Part shown: in pieces, positions 1 to 9,230 of the stretch
Layout: each line of letters starts with the position of its first letter
How positions within the stretch are numbered: position 1 is the first letter of the stretch
Assembly (NCBI GenBank): GCA_004335635.1
Contig: QAXH01001892.1
Coordinates: 1-15,541 of the forward strand
Source: Chloromonas sp. AAM2
Taxonomy: Eukaryota > Chlorophyta > Chlorophyceae > Chlamydomonadales > Chlamydomonadaceae
Direction: 5' to 3'
Length of the DNA: 15,541 nt
Position numbers and translations under genes: made by a program
Notes under the pieces: model-generated
What the model was told of the DNA's origin: nothing
Databases searched by the model: none
What the model saw: the letters and a program-made list of their open reading frames with translations, nothing else

Positions 1-500
1 TGCCCAGAGGGTGCTGAGACTAGTTGTCTGTCAATGCGGTATGCCATTCTGTACCCTTTTACCTGGCATTTGTGCATAACAATACGTGCTAGGAAATACA
101 TGAACACATTGAACAGGATTGATGACATGGGGCAGCCTTGTCGTACCCCGCTGGACATGGAGAAGTAGTCAGAGATGTGGCCATTGCAACTACCTGAGCC
201 CCACATCCACTGTACAGGTCCTCTAACAGGCCCACCAGCTTGTCTGCAACACCTCTGGCTCGCAGCAGCTCCCATAGCGCCTGCCTATCAACAGAATCAA
301 AGGCTTTGCGGACGTCAACAAAGGCTGCATGCAATGGTGTGTTGAAGTTGCGTGCTAGCTCCTCCAGACGGTGCATGCTGAACAGCGCATCGCTTGTTCC
401 CCCTGTTGGGACGAAATCCATGCTGGCAGTCCAACAGTTGGTTGCACAGGTGCTGATGGGTGCGGCTGTGAATAATCATGATGAAGACCTTGGACTGGCA
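1..500 (-). pseudogene. Degenerate non-LTR retrotransposon reverse transcriptase fragment (RTE-like)
   Basis: The minus strand carries the N-terminal half of a LINE reverse transcriptase in three reading frames. At about 405-500 it reads KVFIMIIHSR...LLDCQHGFRPNRG. At about 190-400 it reads TSDALFSMHRL followed by AAFVDVRKAFDSVDR, which contains the first catalytic aspartate motif (F-V-D). At 1-190 it reads NGHISDYFSMSSGVRQGCP and then an SSILFN segment, the classic GxRQGCPLSP motif. Two frameshifts join these parts, one at a run of five Gs near 399-403 and one near 188-197, so the copy cannot encode a working enzyme. The YADD box would lie beyond the left edge. The combination of GVRQGC with LW..L...G and LEDLYSG is most like the RTE/BovB group, but the clade is an inference. 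No start codon or element ends are visible. Confidence 0.85.
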
Positions 501-540
501 GTGTCACGCGCTAATGACCTTGCTCGCTCCTGGCTCCCAA

Positions 541-820
541 TGGTGACCTTGCTGGGTGAGGTTAGAGAAGCAGCGGCATGTGTTTGCATAGCCTAAACAT
601 GCGCGCTTGGTGGTCCAAGCAAACCGGTGTTTAGAACGAGCCACATGGACAGAGGATATGCAGCACATTCAACGAGCGTGGGGTGCGATTCCCCTTGCAG
701 CTAAGGTCACTGGTCCCTCCGGAAATAGGCCCGTTTGGGAATAGACTGACCCAGAGAGTTTTGGCCGTGGTCACCCCGCAATGTAAATGCATTGCAGCCT
801 GGAGAACAGCCATCACATGC
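541..820. repeat. Dispersed repeat family R1, copy 1
   Basis: Blocks of this stretch recur in the same order and orientation at 6032-6242. The first block (541-574, TGGTGACCTTGCTGGGTGAG...) matches 6032 onward with scattered substitutions. The last block (782-820, TGTAAATGCATTGCAGCCTG...) matches 6204-6242 with only a few differences. A middle block around 743-756 (AGACTGACCCAGAGAG) matches about 6136-6151. Indels of tens of bases separate the blocks, so both copies are old. No coding potential was recognised. It lies directly upstream of the retrotransposon fragment but does not look like the usual pre-RT protein sequence, so it is treated as a separate element. Confidence 0.6.
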
Positions 821-1700
821 GATTGAAAGCTACAAGATACAGACAGTACCAGCAGTTGGTGGTCACATGCAGGACCACTGTGCGAATTGCAAGAGTCCTG
901 TCACGGCTTCAATGCACCACTGGTTCTCCTATGCGCTGTGTACATCGCAGGCTGCCTGACATACGTTCTCAACTTGCAGGTCACAACTGTTTATCAATCC
1001 ACCGACTTCTTTTAATGTTACGCCTATGCCCTCTCGGATTGTTGGCTGTATCTTATGCTGTTTAGCAAGAGTTTTGCTGCATGACCACTGCTCGTTGCTG
1101 GATTTCCAGACTATGGGCTATGCTGGATTTCCAGACCGCCCACTTCCAGGCCTGTTGGCCTTGTGCATAAGATTAAAAAAGCCTCGGACAGCACTGCCTT
1201 TCTCATGCAAGTGCCGGCGCGTTGACTTTTGAATTTCCTCCCCTTTCTGCCACTGAAAGTTACGCCCTGTTGCTCCGGCTTGGTCTGGACGATAGCCCAA
1301 CCTCGTCTCTTGAAGGGGTTGCTGATTTGCGCTCAGTGCATGTGGTTCCCGTCAGCTCTCTATGTATAGGAAACGGCAGCGGGTGGACAGCTGTACATGT
1401 TCCAGCAAGGCTGTGCAAGTAGAGCCAGACAGACACGTGACATGTCCTATATGGGGCATGCACTGGGCAACAGGCCTGTGATGCTTTTCAAGTGGCCGTG
1501 GGTTTTTCACGGTGGGATCTTCACACCGAGTGGGCTCAACAAGCGTATTGAAATGTTTCCGCTACCTAGTAGATAGTGGCGCCGAGACACACTGGTCTGA
1601 AACAGAAGCCAAGAAATACCGTGGTGGGTTGTTATATCATCGAGCCAAGTTGTGTGCAGCTGCAGAATTCTCACATGTGCAAAGCCAAAAAAAAGTTAGT
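821..1700. other. Gene-free stretch
   Basis: Only short, mutually overlapping open frames occur here, with no recognisable motif, no consistent exon chain and no strong codon bias. A run of eight A residues sits near 1687-1694, just left of the inverted-repeat element. Confidence 0.5.
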
Positions 1701-2038
1701 CAGTTCTGGGACAATACCTGGGAATATCGCCAGGAACCAGTTGGTGATGTGTTTTGTAGTTGCAAAGTGCGATTGGGTATACTGTGATGTGTGCGGTTGT
1801 CGTCACAGGGGCTGTGGCCAGACTGTGTGTGTCAGCAAAACATGTATGTGTGTGCCAATCGCACAAGGGGTGAACAACACGTGTTGTGATAGACGGTGCA
1901 TTGTCACTTCTGGGACAGCAAACCAAGAGATAGGAACTACAGTGTCAAAAGACCAATGCGTGTGTGACCCGTCTCAGGTTCCCACTTCAAAACACACACA
2001 GTGGAACTGAGTGTCACACAGGAATTGTCCCAGAACTG
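1701..2038. mobile_element. Possible MITE-like element with terminal inverted repeats
   Basis: CAGTTCTGGGACAAT at 1701-1715 is repeated exactly as its reverse complement at 2024-2038. Similarity continues inward after a short mismatch (ACCTG against TCCTG), and more weakly around a GTGTTTTG-AGT block about 50 bases in from each end. This gives a 338-bp unit with inverted ends and no convincing protein. No target-site duplication is evident, since the flanks TTAGT and GCAAA do not match, so the exact ends or its mobility remain uncertain. Its right half contains the R2 repeat block. Confidence 0.45.
1912..1975. repeat. Dispersed repeat family R2, copy 1
   Basis: Starting at GGGACAGCAAACCAAGAGA, this block is about three quarters identical over roughly 59 aligned bases to 15224-15286, in the same orientation. 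Weaker similarity may extend left (a TGCGGTTGT/TGCCGGTTGT block and an AAAACATG block) with indels. It lies inside the inverted-repeat element at 1701-2038. Confidence 0.55.
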
Positions 2039-2779
2039 GCAAATATTCTTTTGTGTGGCTGGTACAATGCAAGAGGAAGCGGTCATGCCACAAGGGCCTC
2101 ACCACCCCAGGAGACTCCCATTACGAAAAAAAAAGATCTCACCACAGCACGCTACTCAGGCAATTGTTTGTCCCTAGCACAACCAGTCTGCCATGAGGTT
2201 CAAGAGGGTTGCCAAACCCAGTCACTCCACTGGGTGGCTGTAGCGGTTTTTTTTGCTGACAAAGGACTGACGGGAGCACCACCCGAGCTTGAGGTTAAGC
2301 GCCTATCCCGCCTGATCATGCTATTGTCCACGACAGCCAAAAGTACAGCTGCCCTGGAATCATAGCATAGCTGTCCTGAGACAGTGGCCACGGCTTCTGA
2401 TGAAAGCGTTGGAATGTTTTCGAGTCCGGAGTGAAATAATCTCCTGTGATCGGCACGAGCCAAGACCCATACTTTCGCTCTTGGCCAGGCTTTCCCAGCA
2501 AGTTGCTGACGGTTGGACGACCTCTCAATGCCTCTCACATGCCCTTTCCGTGCCCTCACCAATTGGGCGCATCTGGATGTGCTCTTCAGTCTCGGTCTCC
2601 GCGACACTAGCTTGTTAACACGAACTTCAAACGACAGTTGCACGTTCACTAACCCTCAGGCTTGCCTGCAGCCGCGCTCATCCTTGTCGACACAGGCATG
2701 CAACCAGCGAGTGCAGGCACCCTGAAAGGGGTTCTTTTGTTGACAGCTCACCGAGGCCGCGCGCACAGCACGCGTTGCC
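2039..2779. other. Intergenic stretch without a recognisable gene
   Basis: A 149-codon open frame lies on the minus strand (2200-2649) and shorter ones on the plus strand. None shows a motif, a signal peptide or a matching exon chain. The frame most likely reflects chance. The region may include the distal promoter of the CAP gene. Confidence 0.4.
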
Positions 2780-2792
2780 TGACGTAATGACG
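2780..2792 (+). promoter_or_regulatory. Paired TGACG motifs upstream of the CAP gene
   Basis: TGACG occurs at 2780-2784 and again at 2788-2792. TGACG is the core bound by TGA-type bZIP factors in land plants, where such sites help control PR-1 genes, which encode CAP proteins. The spacing here (8 bases start to start) is tighter than the classical as-1 element. Function is only inferred from position, about 560 bases upstream of the predicted start codon. Confidence 0.2.
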
Positions 2793-2825
2793 CGGACCTG
2801 GTGGACTTTTGGTGGAAGATGCCGT

Positions 2826-2850
2826 TGATCACGCCTACCGGGCGTGATCA
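2826..2850. repeat. Perfect 10-bp inverted repeat (palindromic site)
   Basis: TGATCACGCC at 2826-2835 is followed after five bases by its exact reverse complement GGCGTGATCA at 2841-2850. Part of the left arm (GATCACGCC) is also repeated directly at 2846-2854. It lies upstream of the TATA-like sequence of the CAP gene and could be a binding site for a dimeric regulator or a hairpin; there is no direct evidence for either. Confidence 0.5.
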
Positions 2851-3013
2851 CGCCACGAGGCTGGAGCGGTGCAGCGATTTCCTAGAGAGCATTGGACAGC
2901 CTGCCAGGCACACAGACTCCTGATGCTGAAAGGAGGCTGCTGTTCGCAGCTCTGGAGTGCCAATCAATTTTGCGCAGTGGGAATTTTCAAATCCAAGCCG
3001 TTTCACTCGCAAC

Positions 3014-3020
3014 TATAAAT
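3014..3020 (+). promoter_or_regulatory. TATA-box-like sequence
   Basis: TATAAAT lies about 330 bases upstream of the predicted CAP start codon. It would imply a 5' leader of about 300 bases, unless a leader intron ends at the CCCACAG at 3325-3331 just before the start. It is the best TATA match near the gene, but position alone supports it. Confidence 0.25.
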
Positions 3021-3347
3021 TATCGTGATTGGCGCTGCGACACACACAAAAGAACTGGTGATCCTTCCCCTTGGTTCCACATCAGCTTTGGGCTCTCAGG
3101 CGTGTACGTGCTGCTACTCGGGCGAAGACCAGCTGTGATCGTCAGTGTGTCCTTGATTTCTCCTCTGCATCTCGCATCAGCAACCTTGACACGCTCAACC
3201 TTCATCAAATCGCTCAGGCAAGTCAGCTTACTTACTGCCGAGCGCCTGCCAGCGCCTTGTCATGGCAAAGGCCATCTCGTGCCCCGTGGTCTCAGGGACC
3301 CATCAGCGCTGCTGATTGTTCCTTCCCACAGGCAAACCACGAGTACG

Positions 3348-5197
3348 ATGCGCCGCACCGTTTGCCTCACGCTCCTGGCGATGTGCGCTGCAGTAGCTGG
3401 TGAGTTTCGCGGTGCAAACTTGTCCGATGAGATGCCGAAAAGTTTGAATTTGCAGCCTCTGGCATCTTCTCGGTCACCATGCCCAGGACCGTACCATTGC
3501 AACAACATTGTACCCTGATTTGGGTCCCTGTAGAACAGATTCACATCGTGCCTGCAAACACTTATGTATCTATACATTCTTTCCTTCCCTCTTGACGCTT
3601 TGCGCGCAGGCACTTTGATCTTGGGCTGCGGTGCCGAGCGCAACATGCCACGTAAACTGCAAGCCGACCCAACGCAGGGTCAGCATCAAGGCCAGCAGCG
3701 GACCGGTATGCCAGATGGTCAGCAGCAGCAACAGCGGCCACGTCAATGGCAAGCCGACGGTCAGCAGCCACGACAGCAGAGGACCGGTGTGCCCAGTGGT
3801 CAGCAGCAACAAGAGCAGCAACGTCAACGGCAAGCTGACCAAACCCAGGGTCAGCAACAAGGCCAGCAGATGACCGATGTGCCCAATGCTCAGCAGCAAC
3901 AGCAGCAACAGCAGCAAGCCCCGCAGCAACGGTCTCAGCTTCAGCCACAGGCGCAGTCCCAGCAGCAGGGAACTGATCCCAATCTCGCGAACCCAGTCCC
4001 AATCCCACAAACCAGCGGTGGAACTGGGCAATTTTCTCCACAGCTGTCAGGTGAAGGTCGTTGTGAAAGTTTTCAACGCATCCAGCCCCGGGACACAACT
4101 TGTTGTTGTGCGACTGTATGTCTGGTAGCTGCTACAGTCGTGATCGGGTCACACATATAAGGTCACCCATACTTGCAATGCACAGCGAACAGCCATGTTG
4201 CCCACGTGCTTTTGCAGGCGACGATCCTCTGCAGCTAACCAACTCCTATCGTGCAGCGCATCGAGCAAGTGGGTGCTCAACTTGCAAGCTACCGGATGCG
4301 TCACTCCATGTGCCAGTCCACAGCACATACAATTGCCGCTTTGCTCAGATCCGTAACCTGTGCCCAGAAATGGCATCAACATGATTCGGCCTACAATGGC
4401 CTGAGTGCTGCCCTGCAGGCGCTCTGGTATGGGACAGTCAGCTGGTGGCCTCTGCTCAATCCTGGGCCGACAACCTAGCCTCACAGTGCACGTTTTCCCA
4501 CTCAGACTCTCCCTATGGCGAGAACCTGGCCAGTGGTGGGTGATGCTGAACAACGCTGCTTAAACGTCAGGCTGTTTGCCACATGCTGCCAACGATATCT
4601 TTTGCCTGCCTTCTGTGCAGGTTACAAAAGCTGGGCTGACGTCATGTGGGGCTGGTACTCTGAGTACACGCAGTAAGTGTTCTTGCTTTTGTTCAGCTGT
4701 GTTTCATGCACACGCAGCAGCATGTATTCCTGACCACAAGGCGAAAAGCCTGCTGAAATGGTCAGGTGGTGAGTAACTGCGGCATACGTGCCTATGCAGA
4801 TACAACTTCGCTGCTCCCGGATACATCAAAGGCACTGGCCACTTCACACAGATGGTTTGGAGTGGGACACAGCGTCTTGGCTGCGCGTCAGCACAGCCTA
4901 GCTGCTCCAAGGGCACTATCTATGTATGCCAGTACGATCCGGTGAGGCTGCGAATGCACAGACATGGCTTCCTTCAGTGGTCAGCAAACCGTGTTCGCAC
5001 CAGTTGACGCCTTCTCAGTCCATGCCAGCAGACCGTCGCTGATGCGTAATATGGTACATGCAGCACTACTAAGCAACCTGTGAGTTACCAAATACCATGT
5101 TGCGCTGGTTCTGATGTCCTCTTTCTCTCACATTTGTGCGCAGGCGGGCAACAACAACTCGCCTGGACAGTTCCAGGCCAATGTCAACGCCCCATAG
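3348..5197 (+). CDS. Secreted CAP/SCP-domain (PR-1-like) protein with glutamine-rich linker, seven exons
   Basis: Exons: 3348-3399, 3610-4050, 4218-4268, 4419-4535, 4621-4672, 4800-4941 and 5144-5197. They total 909 bp and 302 residues. All introns are GT-AG and every splice phase agrees. Residues 1-18 (MRRTVCLTLLAMCAAVAG) form a signal peptide ending at the first intron. Residues 35-137 are a Q-rich repeat linker. The CAP domain spans about 168-296: NSYRAAH (173-179), LVWDSQ, HSDSPYGENLAS (209-220), WGWYSEY, GHFTQMVW (251-258, CAP1 signature) and YVCQYDPAGNN (279-289, CAP2 signature). The usual cleft residues map to His209, Glu216, Glu235 and His252. Cysteines at 205, 266, 273 and 281 suit disulfides in a secreted protein. 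The family includes plant PR-1, SCP/TAPS and Pry proteins, some of which bind sterols or lipids; the ligand here is unknown. The start was chosen for the signal peptide; the open frame extends upstream to 2892, but that part lacks any motif. Confidence 0.9.
3660..3917 (+). repeat. CAG/CAA-rich coding repeat in the CAP gene
   Basis: This encodes residues 35-120 of the CAP protein as three imperfect units (residues 35-64, 65-91 and 92-120). Each unit begins QAD and contains QQ(R/M)T(G/D)xP followed by a run of glutamines; the last run is nine long (3891-3917). CAG and CAA are mixed, so it is not a pure microsatellite, but the repeat should be prone to length change. On the opposite strand the same bases give long leucine- or alanine-rich open frames that are artefacts. 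Confidence 0.85.
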
Positions 5198-5655
5198 ATG
5201 GTGTTCATGACTTCTCGAGCCTTTGCAATCCAGTACAGTGTGCATAATGTACAGAATGGTGTTTAGCACCTTGACTGCGATCATATCTTGGCATGTAGCT
5301 TGTGATGCTCATCTGGGATGCGTCAACCTTTCAGAACGCCCAAATGGTGGGGCTGCTGCATCATGCACAATAGTCAGCAGTAGCAGTTTTGATTCGTGAC
5401 TTGGAAATCAAGACTTGGCCTTAAACTGGCAGTTTTGTGTTAGGATCAATATGTTAGCATCCATATGATCATCAAGGTTCTAGATGCATAGTCATGATGG
5501 CACTGCTCATTTGCGCTTTGAACTGCCTGGACTCATTTATGTATCATACGTCCTACCTTTTTCCCCCTGAAACGCTTTATTAGATTTGGGTGCATTGGTC
5601 ATCGCTTGTACCAGGTTTGAACATTCTGGTGGTTGTGGCCGTGGGCGGTTTTGGG
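5198..5655. other. Downstream region of the CAP gene
   Basis: No gene or recognisable structure was found. The region probably includes the 3' untranslated region of the CAP gene. No TGTAA poly(A) signal occurs close to the stop; the nearest on this strand that I see is at 5846-5850, about 650 bases away. Confidence 0.4.
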
Positions 5656-6337
5656 TTACGCATCATCATCTGCATCTTCATCGGGCAGTATCTGTTGCAC
5701 AATCTGATAGCTTTGAGTCTGTAGGATAGGTCTGTTGAACGTTTGCGTGCAATGCGCTGTCAAGCTGCATGATGATTTACACCTGCCTTTGCGTGTCAGT
5801 GTGGCCACCGGGCTCTGTGATTGCCTGTGTGCCCCATACTCCGGATGTAACAACTGACTCTGGCTTCGTCTGACTGTTAGTCTGTGCCTTGGCATCCTTT
5901 GTTGTTGCTGCCTGCGCTAGGGATTGCTGAGAATCTGCAGTGCGTGCCCTGCACCAACATGTCAGCCCCAAATGATTCTTTGTTCCGCACTGTGCTCTGG
6001 CTTATCTCACGAAGCCTTTTAAGACTACTTGTGGTGGCCTTGATGGGTGAGGTCAGGAAAGCAGCGCACAGCCTGAACAAGAGAGACTGCCTGCCGGTCA
6101 AAGCAACCAGTCAGAAGGTATGCAACTGGAGAAAAAGACCGACCGAGAGAGTGTCTCAAGAAAACGGACCGTCACTGCACTTGAGGTTGTGGCCACACCC
6201 TAGTGTAAATGCATTGCAGCCTGAAGAACCGACATCACATGCTGCTCAAATGACATGCAAATCGGTTCGACGCCCGCCTTGCTGATAGCAATGTCAAATT
6301 TTGCAGCTCTCGCAGCATTGGCATCAGTGGAGGAAGC
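5656..6337 (-). CDS. Tentative 3' exons of an unidentified minus-strand gene
   Basis: A possible last exon at 5656-5718 encodes TQSYQIVQQILPDEDADDDA and a stop. It starts right after a CCTACAG acceptor. A preceding exon at 5783-5934 ends in TDTQRQ at CAG|GTGTAA; phase 0 agrees at this junction. Its content is rich in Q, T, S and A, as in a disordered region. A further candidate, 6239-6337, reads ASSTDANAARAAKFDIAI... between a CATCACAG acceptor and a CAT|GTGATG donor. It is in phase 0 at both ends and does not join directly in frame to the exon at 5934, so an exon is missing or a boundary is wrong. Its donor coincides with the edge of the R1 repeat. No family was recognised. This would be convergent to the CAP gene. 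The exons could be chance open frames, as G+C at third positions is only moderate. Confidence 0.25.
6032..6242. repeat. Dispersed repeat family R1, copy 2
   Basis: It matches 541-820 in several ordered blocks (see copy 1). The best blocks are 6032-6075 (TGGTGGCCTTGATGGGTGAG...) and 6204-6242 (TGTAAATGCATTGCAGCCTG...). This copy lacks about 70 bases present in copy 1 between the blocks. It lies between two tentative minus-strand exons. Confidence 0.6.
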
Positions 6338-7501
6338 CTGTGATGCTTGTCACATCTAAGCTCCGCAAAGTCCTAGGCACGGAACTACATATGCTGCTTT
6401 TGACGATCACTAGAGGGGAGGGTTTCCAGCCCGTCCAACCCACAAGTGAAGGGAATTGCGACACACCTGGATAGTCCAACCCCTTGAGGTGCTATCCTGA
6501 CCGCATACCTCGTTAGACCCAAGAATGGGGCCTGAAATATATAAATGGTTCAATGTTGTCTCTCAAGTGTAATGTCTCAACATATCCGTCTGATTGCATC
6601 CAAAAAACGGAGGATACATCATTCAAAACGCAGATACATCAATCGTCTCTACTACAGTCATGTTAGGGTGTGGCATGTACTTCTGTCCCAGCTCTCACAC
6701 TCAGCTGCCTTTGTTTCAAACATCCCATGCGGCATGTAAGGACCAGCTCCGGTGGCGCAGACATATGCATGGTCTGCCAAATTCATTTCGGCTGCCCTGT
6801 GTGAAGAGTCCTGCCAAATAGAGGCTGATTGTGCTGGGTCAGAGCGTAGAAGTGGCGAACATACAGCGATGCTCAAACCCCACGTGCCCTTCACCATGCC
6901 ACTGTCAGCACGTTTGCCCGAGGCCATCTGCGGATCTGGGTTGCACCACTTGCCAACGTTCCAAGCATCTGCATGTTGTACACGACAGCGCCACAACAGG
7001 GCGTGGCACCTTTGGCGTGCTCGCACCTGATTGCTGATCAGCATGACCACATCTACATCCCATTATCTGAACCTGAAGGATCTCAAGTGCTCATGTGCTT
7101 GCAAAGTGTATTTCGTCCATGCCCCTGCGATGTGTCAGGACAGCTGGAAGTTGTGCACGACCTGAGGTCCCTTTGCAAAGCCTGATCACCAAAGACACCA
7201 CGCCGGGTCAAGCGATGGCAGCCGCCCTGTTGTCCATGTTGTTGTCCAAAACTCTCAATCAAAGAAACAAATCTTCAGGTACAAGATGGCACGCAAGCGC
7301 ACTTGCCCAGAGTTGAGTATGGCTGGAAAGCTTAGAAGGGCAATTTGTTGGCAACTTGCAACGTTGAGCGCTGCAAGCAAGACAGCGGCCCTGGCTTTCT
7401 GGCTTTCTTTTGGCTGTTAGGTTCCGCCCTGGCTCTAAATGTTGTTGCTGCCGGCGTCAGCAATGAACGCGCCTTTTGAGGACGTAGTCATTTGAAGAAG
7501 T
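6338..7501. other. Region without a firm gene; competing weak coding signals
   Basis: On the minus strand an ATG at 6925-6927 opens a stretch reading MASGKRADSGMVKGTWGLS and onward to about 6660. The same bases on the plus strand give a cysteine-rich 68-codon frame (6831-7037, with CSNPTCPSPCHCQHVCPRP). Only one at most can be real. The minus reading could be an upstream exon of the tentative gene ending at 5656, but no consistent chain was found. ATATATAAAT near 6537-6546 is TATA-like. Confidence 0.25.
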
Positions 7502-7954
7502 TCAGTTGCCAACCAACAACATCTGTGTGGTCTGTATCTCCTTCCATTTGTAGCATTTCTCGCAACAACAATTTGAAACCACCGCCCTACTTGCGCAATA
7601 TACTGGCATGCTGCGATGCTGATGGGATGTCTTGCCTGAGCCAGGTACCTGAGCCACAGAAGCTGTCGAGACGACAAGGTTTTGCGGCATGTGATAAAGC
7701 TTACATTGTTGTCTATTCCCATTGAACTGTAGGCCGTGGAAGGGCGCCAGATACTGGTTTCTGGTGGGAAAACCACCATGGACTAGTTGATAGGAAAGAT
7801 GTCCAAAGAAACAAGCCAGCTACCTTGACACATCTTGATGCACATGGAATCCCGTCAGTTACAGCACTGCAATTCTCGACAGTTACGGCAATTCTCCTTC
7901 CATTTATAATAATCCAAGCTCCCCAGTCCGCTGCATTAAAAGCCATATGCGCAC
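7502..7954 (-). CDS. Tentative 3' exons of a second unidentified minus-strand gene
   Basis: Candidate exons are 7824-7954 (MAFNAADWGAWIIINGRR..., then VENCSAVTDGIPCASRCVK), 7705-7753 (YLAPFHGLQFNGNRQQ), 7649-7662 (a 14-base exon) and 7502-7558 (KCYKWKEIQTTQMLLVGN and stop). The junctions are GT-AG and phases agree across the whole chain. The cysteines and the strand-like hydrophobic stretch would fit an extracellular domain, but no family is recognised and no start was found. The 14-base exon is suspicious, and the last two exons may be wrong. It could be a chance chain. Confidence 0.2.
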
Positions 7955-8307
7955 CTGCACAAGCAAGGGTGAACGGCACGTCAGTCCATAAAAACAGGAC
8001 ATGGAGAGTTACATGCGACTGCAGTCTCAGTCCAAGTGTGGGCCTCAGTCCCTTAGATGGAAGCATCACAGATGTCAGCTGTTTTTAGGTCTGATCTTTG
8101 TTTTCGTCATCGGCCATCAACAACAAGTGCTTAGCGCAAACCATCAAGTGGACACAGTGCTCCATGCACTATGAATTTTCATGCATTGGGTGGTCATCAG
8201 ACAAATGCCTCGGTATCTGCACAGGCCGAGGTGCAACCAAAGCTGCCCTCAATGCCTTAGATTCGTCATCTAAGTTTGTCATCACCTGACTCCACAACAC
8301 ATGCACA

Positions 8308-8354
8308 AGTATGCTTTTAGTATGCGGGTATGCGTACAGTATGGTAATAGTATG
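8308..8354. repeat. Clustered AGTATG/GTATG motifs
   Basis: GTATG occurs at about 8309, 8320, 8327, 8339 and 8350, several of them 11-12 bases apart. It may be a short degenerate tandem array. Confidence 0.4.
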
Positions 8355-9230
8355 CATGCAGTGTACAAGAGGCAGATGGGCACCTCAGAAAGAGAGTTAA
8401 TGCTACGTTCAGCCAGCCAGGGGGTGTAACCCTGACTGTCAGACCACTACTTTGAATATGACTCGTCATAGGTGCAGCCCCCATGCATGGTGAGCGTGAC
8501 GGACACACTGAAAACATAGTATGCAGACCACTTTTCCCACCTGCAATGGCGCCACTGGGCTGAACTCAGCCAAAAACCTGTACACAAAAGCAAAACCGCA
8601 GATACAGATGTTGAACGGGCTGCACTGCAAGGAACAAAACACATGCATAAATGAAATGCAAAATCTGATGGAGATTTCGCAGCAGTAATTCGTCTGTGAT
8701 CAAAGGCCCCGCAAGACCTCCCACTGACGACTCAACAGCCGCTGTTACTGTATGCCCCATGGGGATCGACACACCACTGTACGGCCAACGATGCCTTGCC
8801 AGTCCGCACGATGTGTCGAGAAGAGGAGGCTATTCAATCATGTGAGAAAATGAAATACAACTGACAGAATTGAGGATGCATTGGTATGAGCACAGTAATC
8901 ACCTGTTGCGTGGAGGTGACCTGCGCGGTAGAGGCCGTCGACCACAGCATAAATCTTGATGTTCTGCGAGCAGTGACGGGAGGGACACGTAAGATACAGA
9001 GAGAAGGTGGCACATGCTCGTGTATGCCTGGTACAGTATGACCATAATACATTGCATGCAAGAGAGGCCTCAACATACAGCCAGTTGTCCTCATTGTAAT
9101 CAGACGGTAATTCCAAATTGATACAACATCATCGGCCATTGTAGATTTTTGCATGACATGCTCAAAATGTCTCAATAATGTACAATGGATGAGGCCAGTC
9201 TGTGGAGCTCAGTACTTCTTAGAGGAATTG

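Noticed and set aside
240..596. 118-codon plus-strand frame at the left end
   Set aside because: Antisense of the reverse transcriptase fragment.
2200..2649. 149-codon minus-strand open frame
   Set aside because: No domain, no splice context and no codon bias; length is compatible with chance at this composition.
2892..3518. 208-codon plus-strand open frame in frame with the CAP start
   Set aside because: Only its part from 3348 to 3399 is accepted. The upstream 150 codons lack any motif, would bury the signal peptide, and contain a TATA-like sequence; the part after 3399 is intron.
3562..4098. Long minus-strand alanine/valine-rich and leucine-rich open frames
   Set aside because: They are antisense readings of the CAG/CAA repeat of the CAP gene, where any frame stays open.
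5884..6285. 133-codon plus-strand frame with a hydrophobic start
   Set aside because: It runs through the R1 repeat, and the equivalent frame is not preserved in the other copy.
6831..7037. Cysteine-rich 68-codon plus-strand frame resembling a metal-binding peptide
   Set aside because: A short frame with no known spacing pattern, no promoter evidence and a competing reading on the opposite strand. It is mentioned only in the region description.
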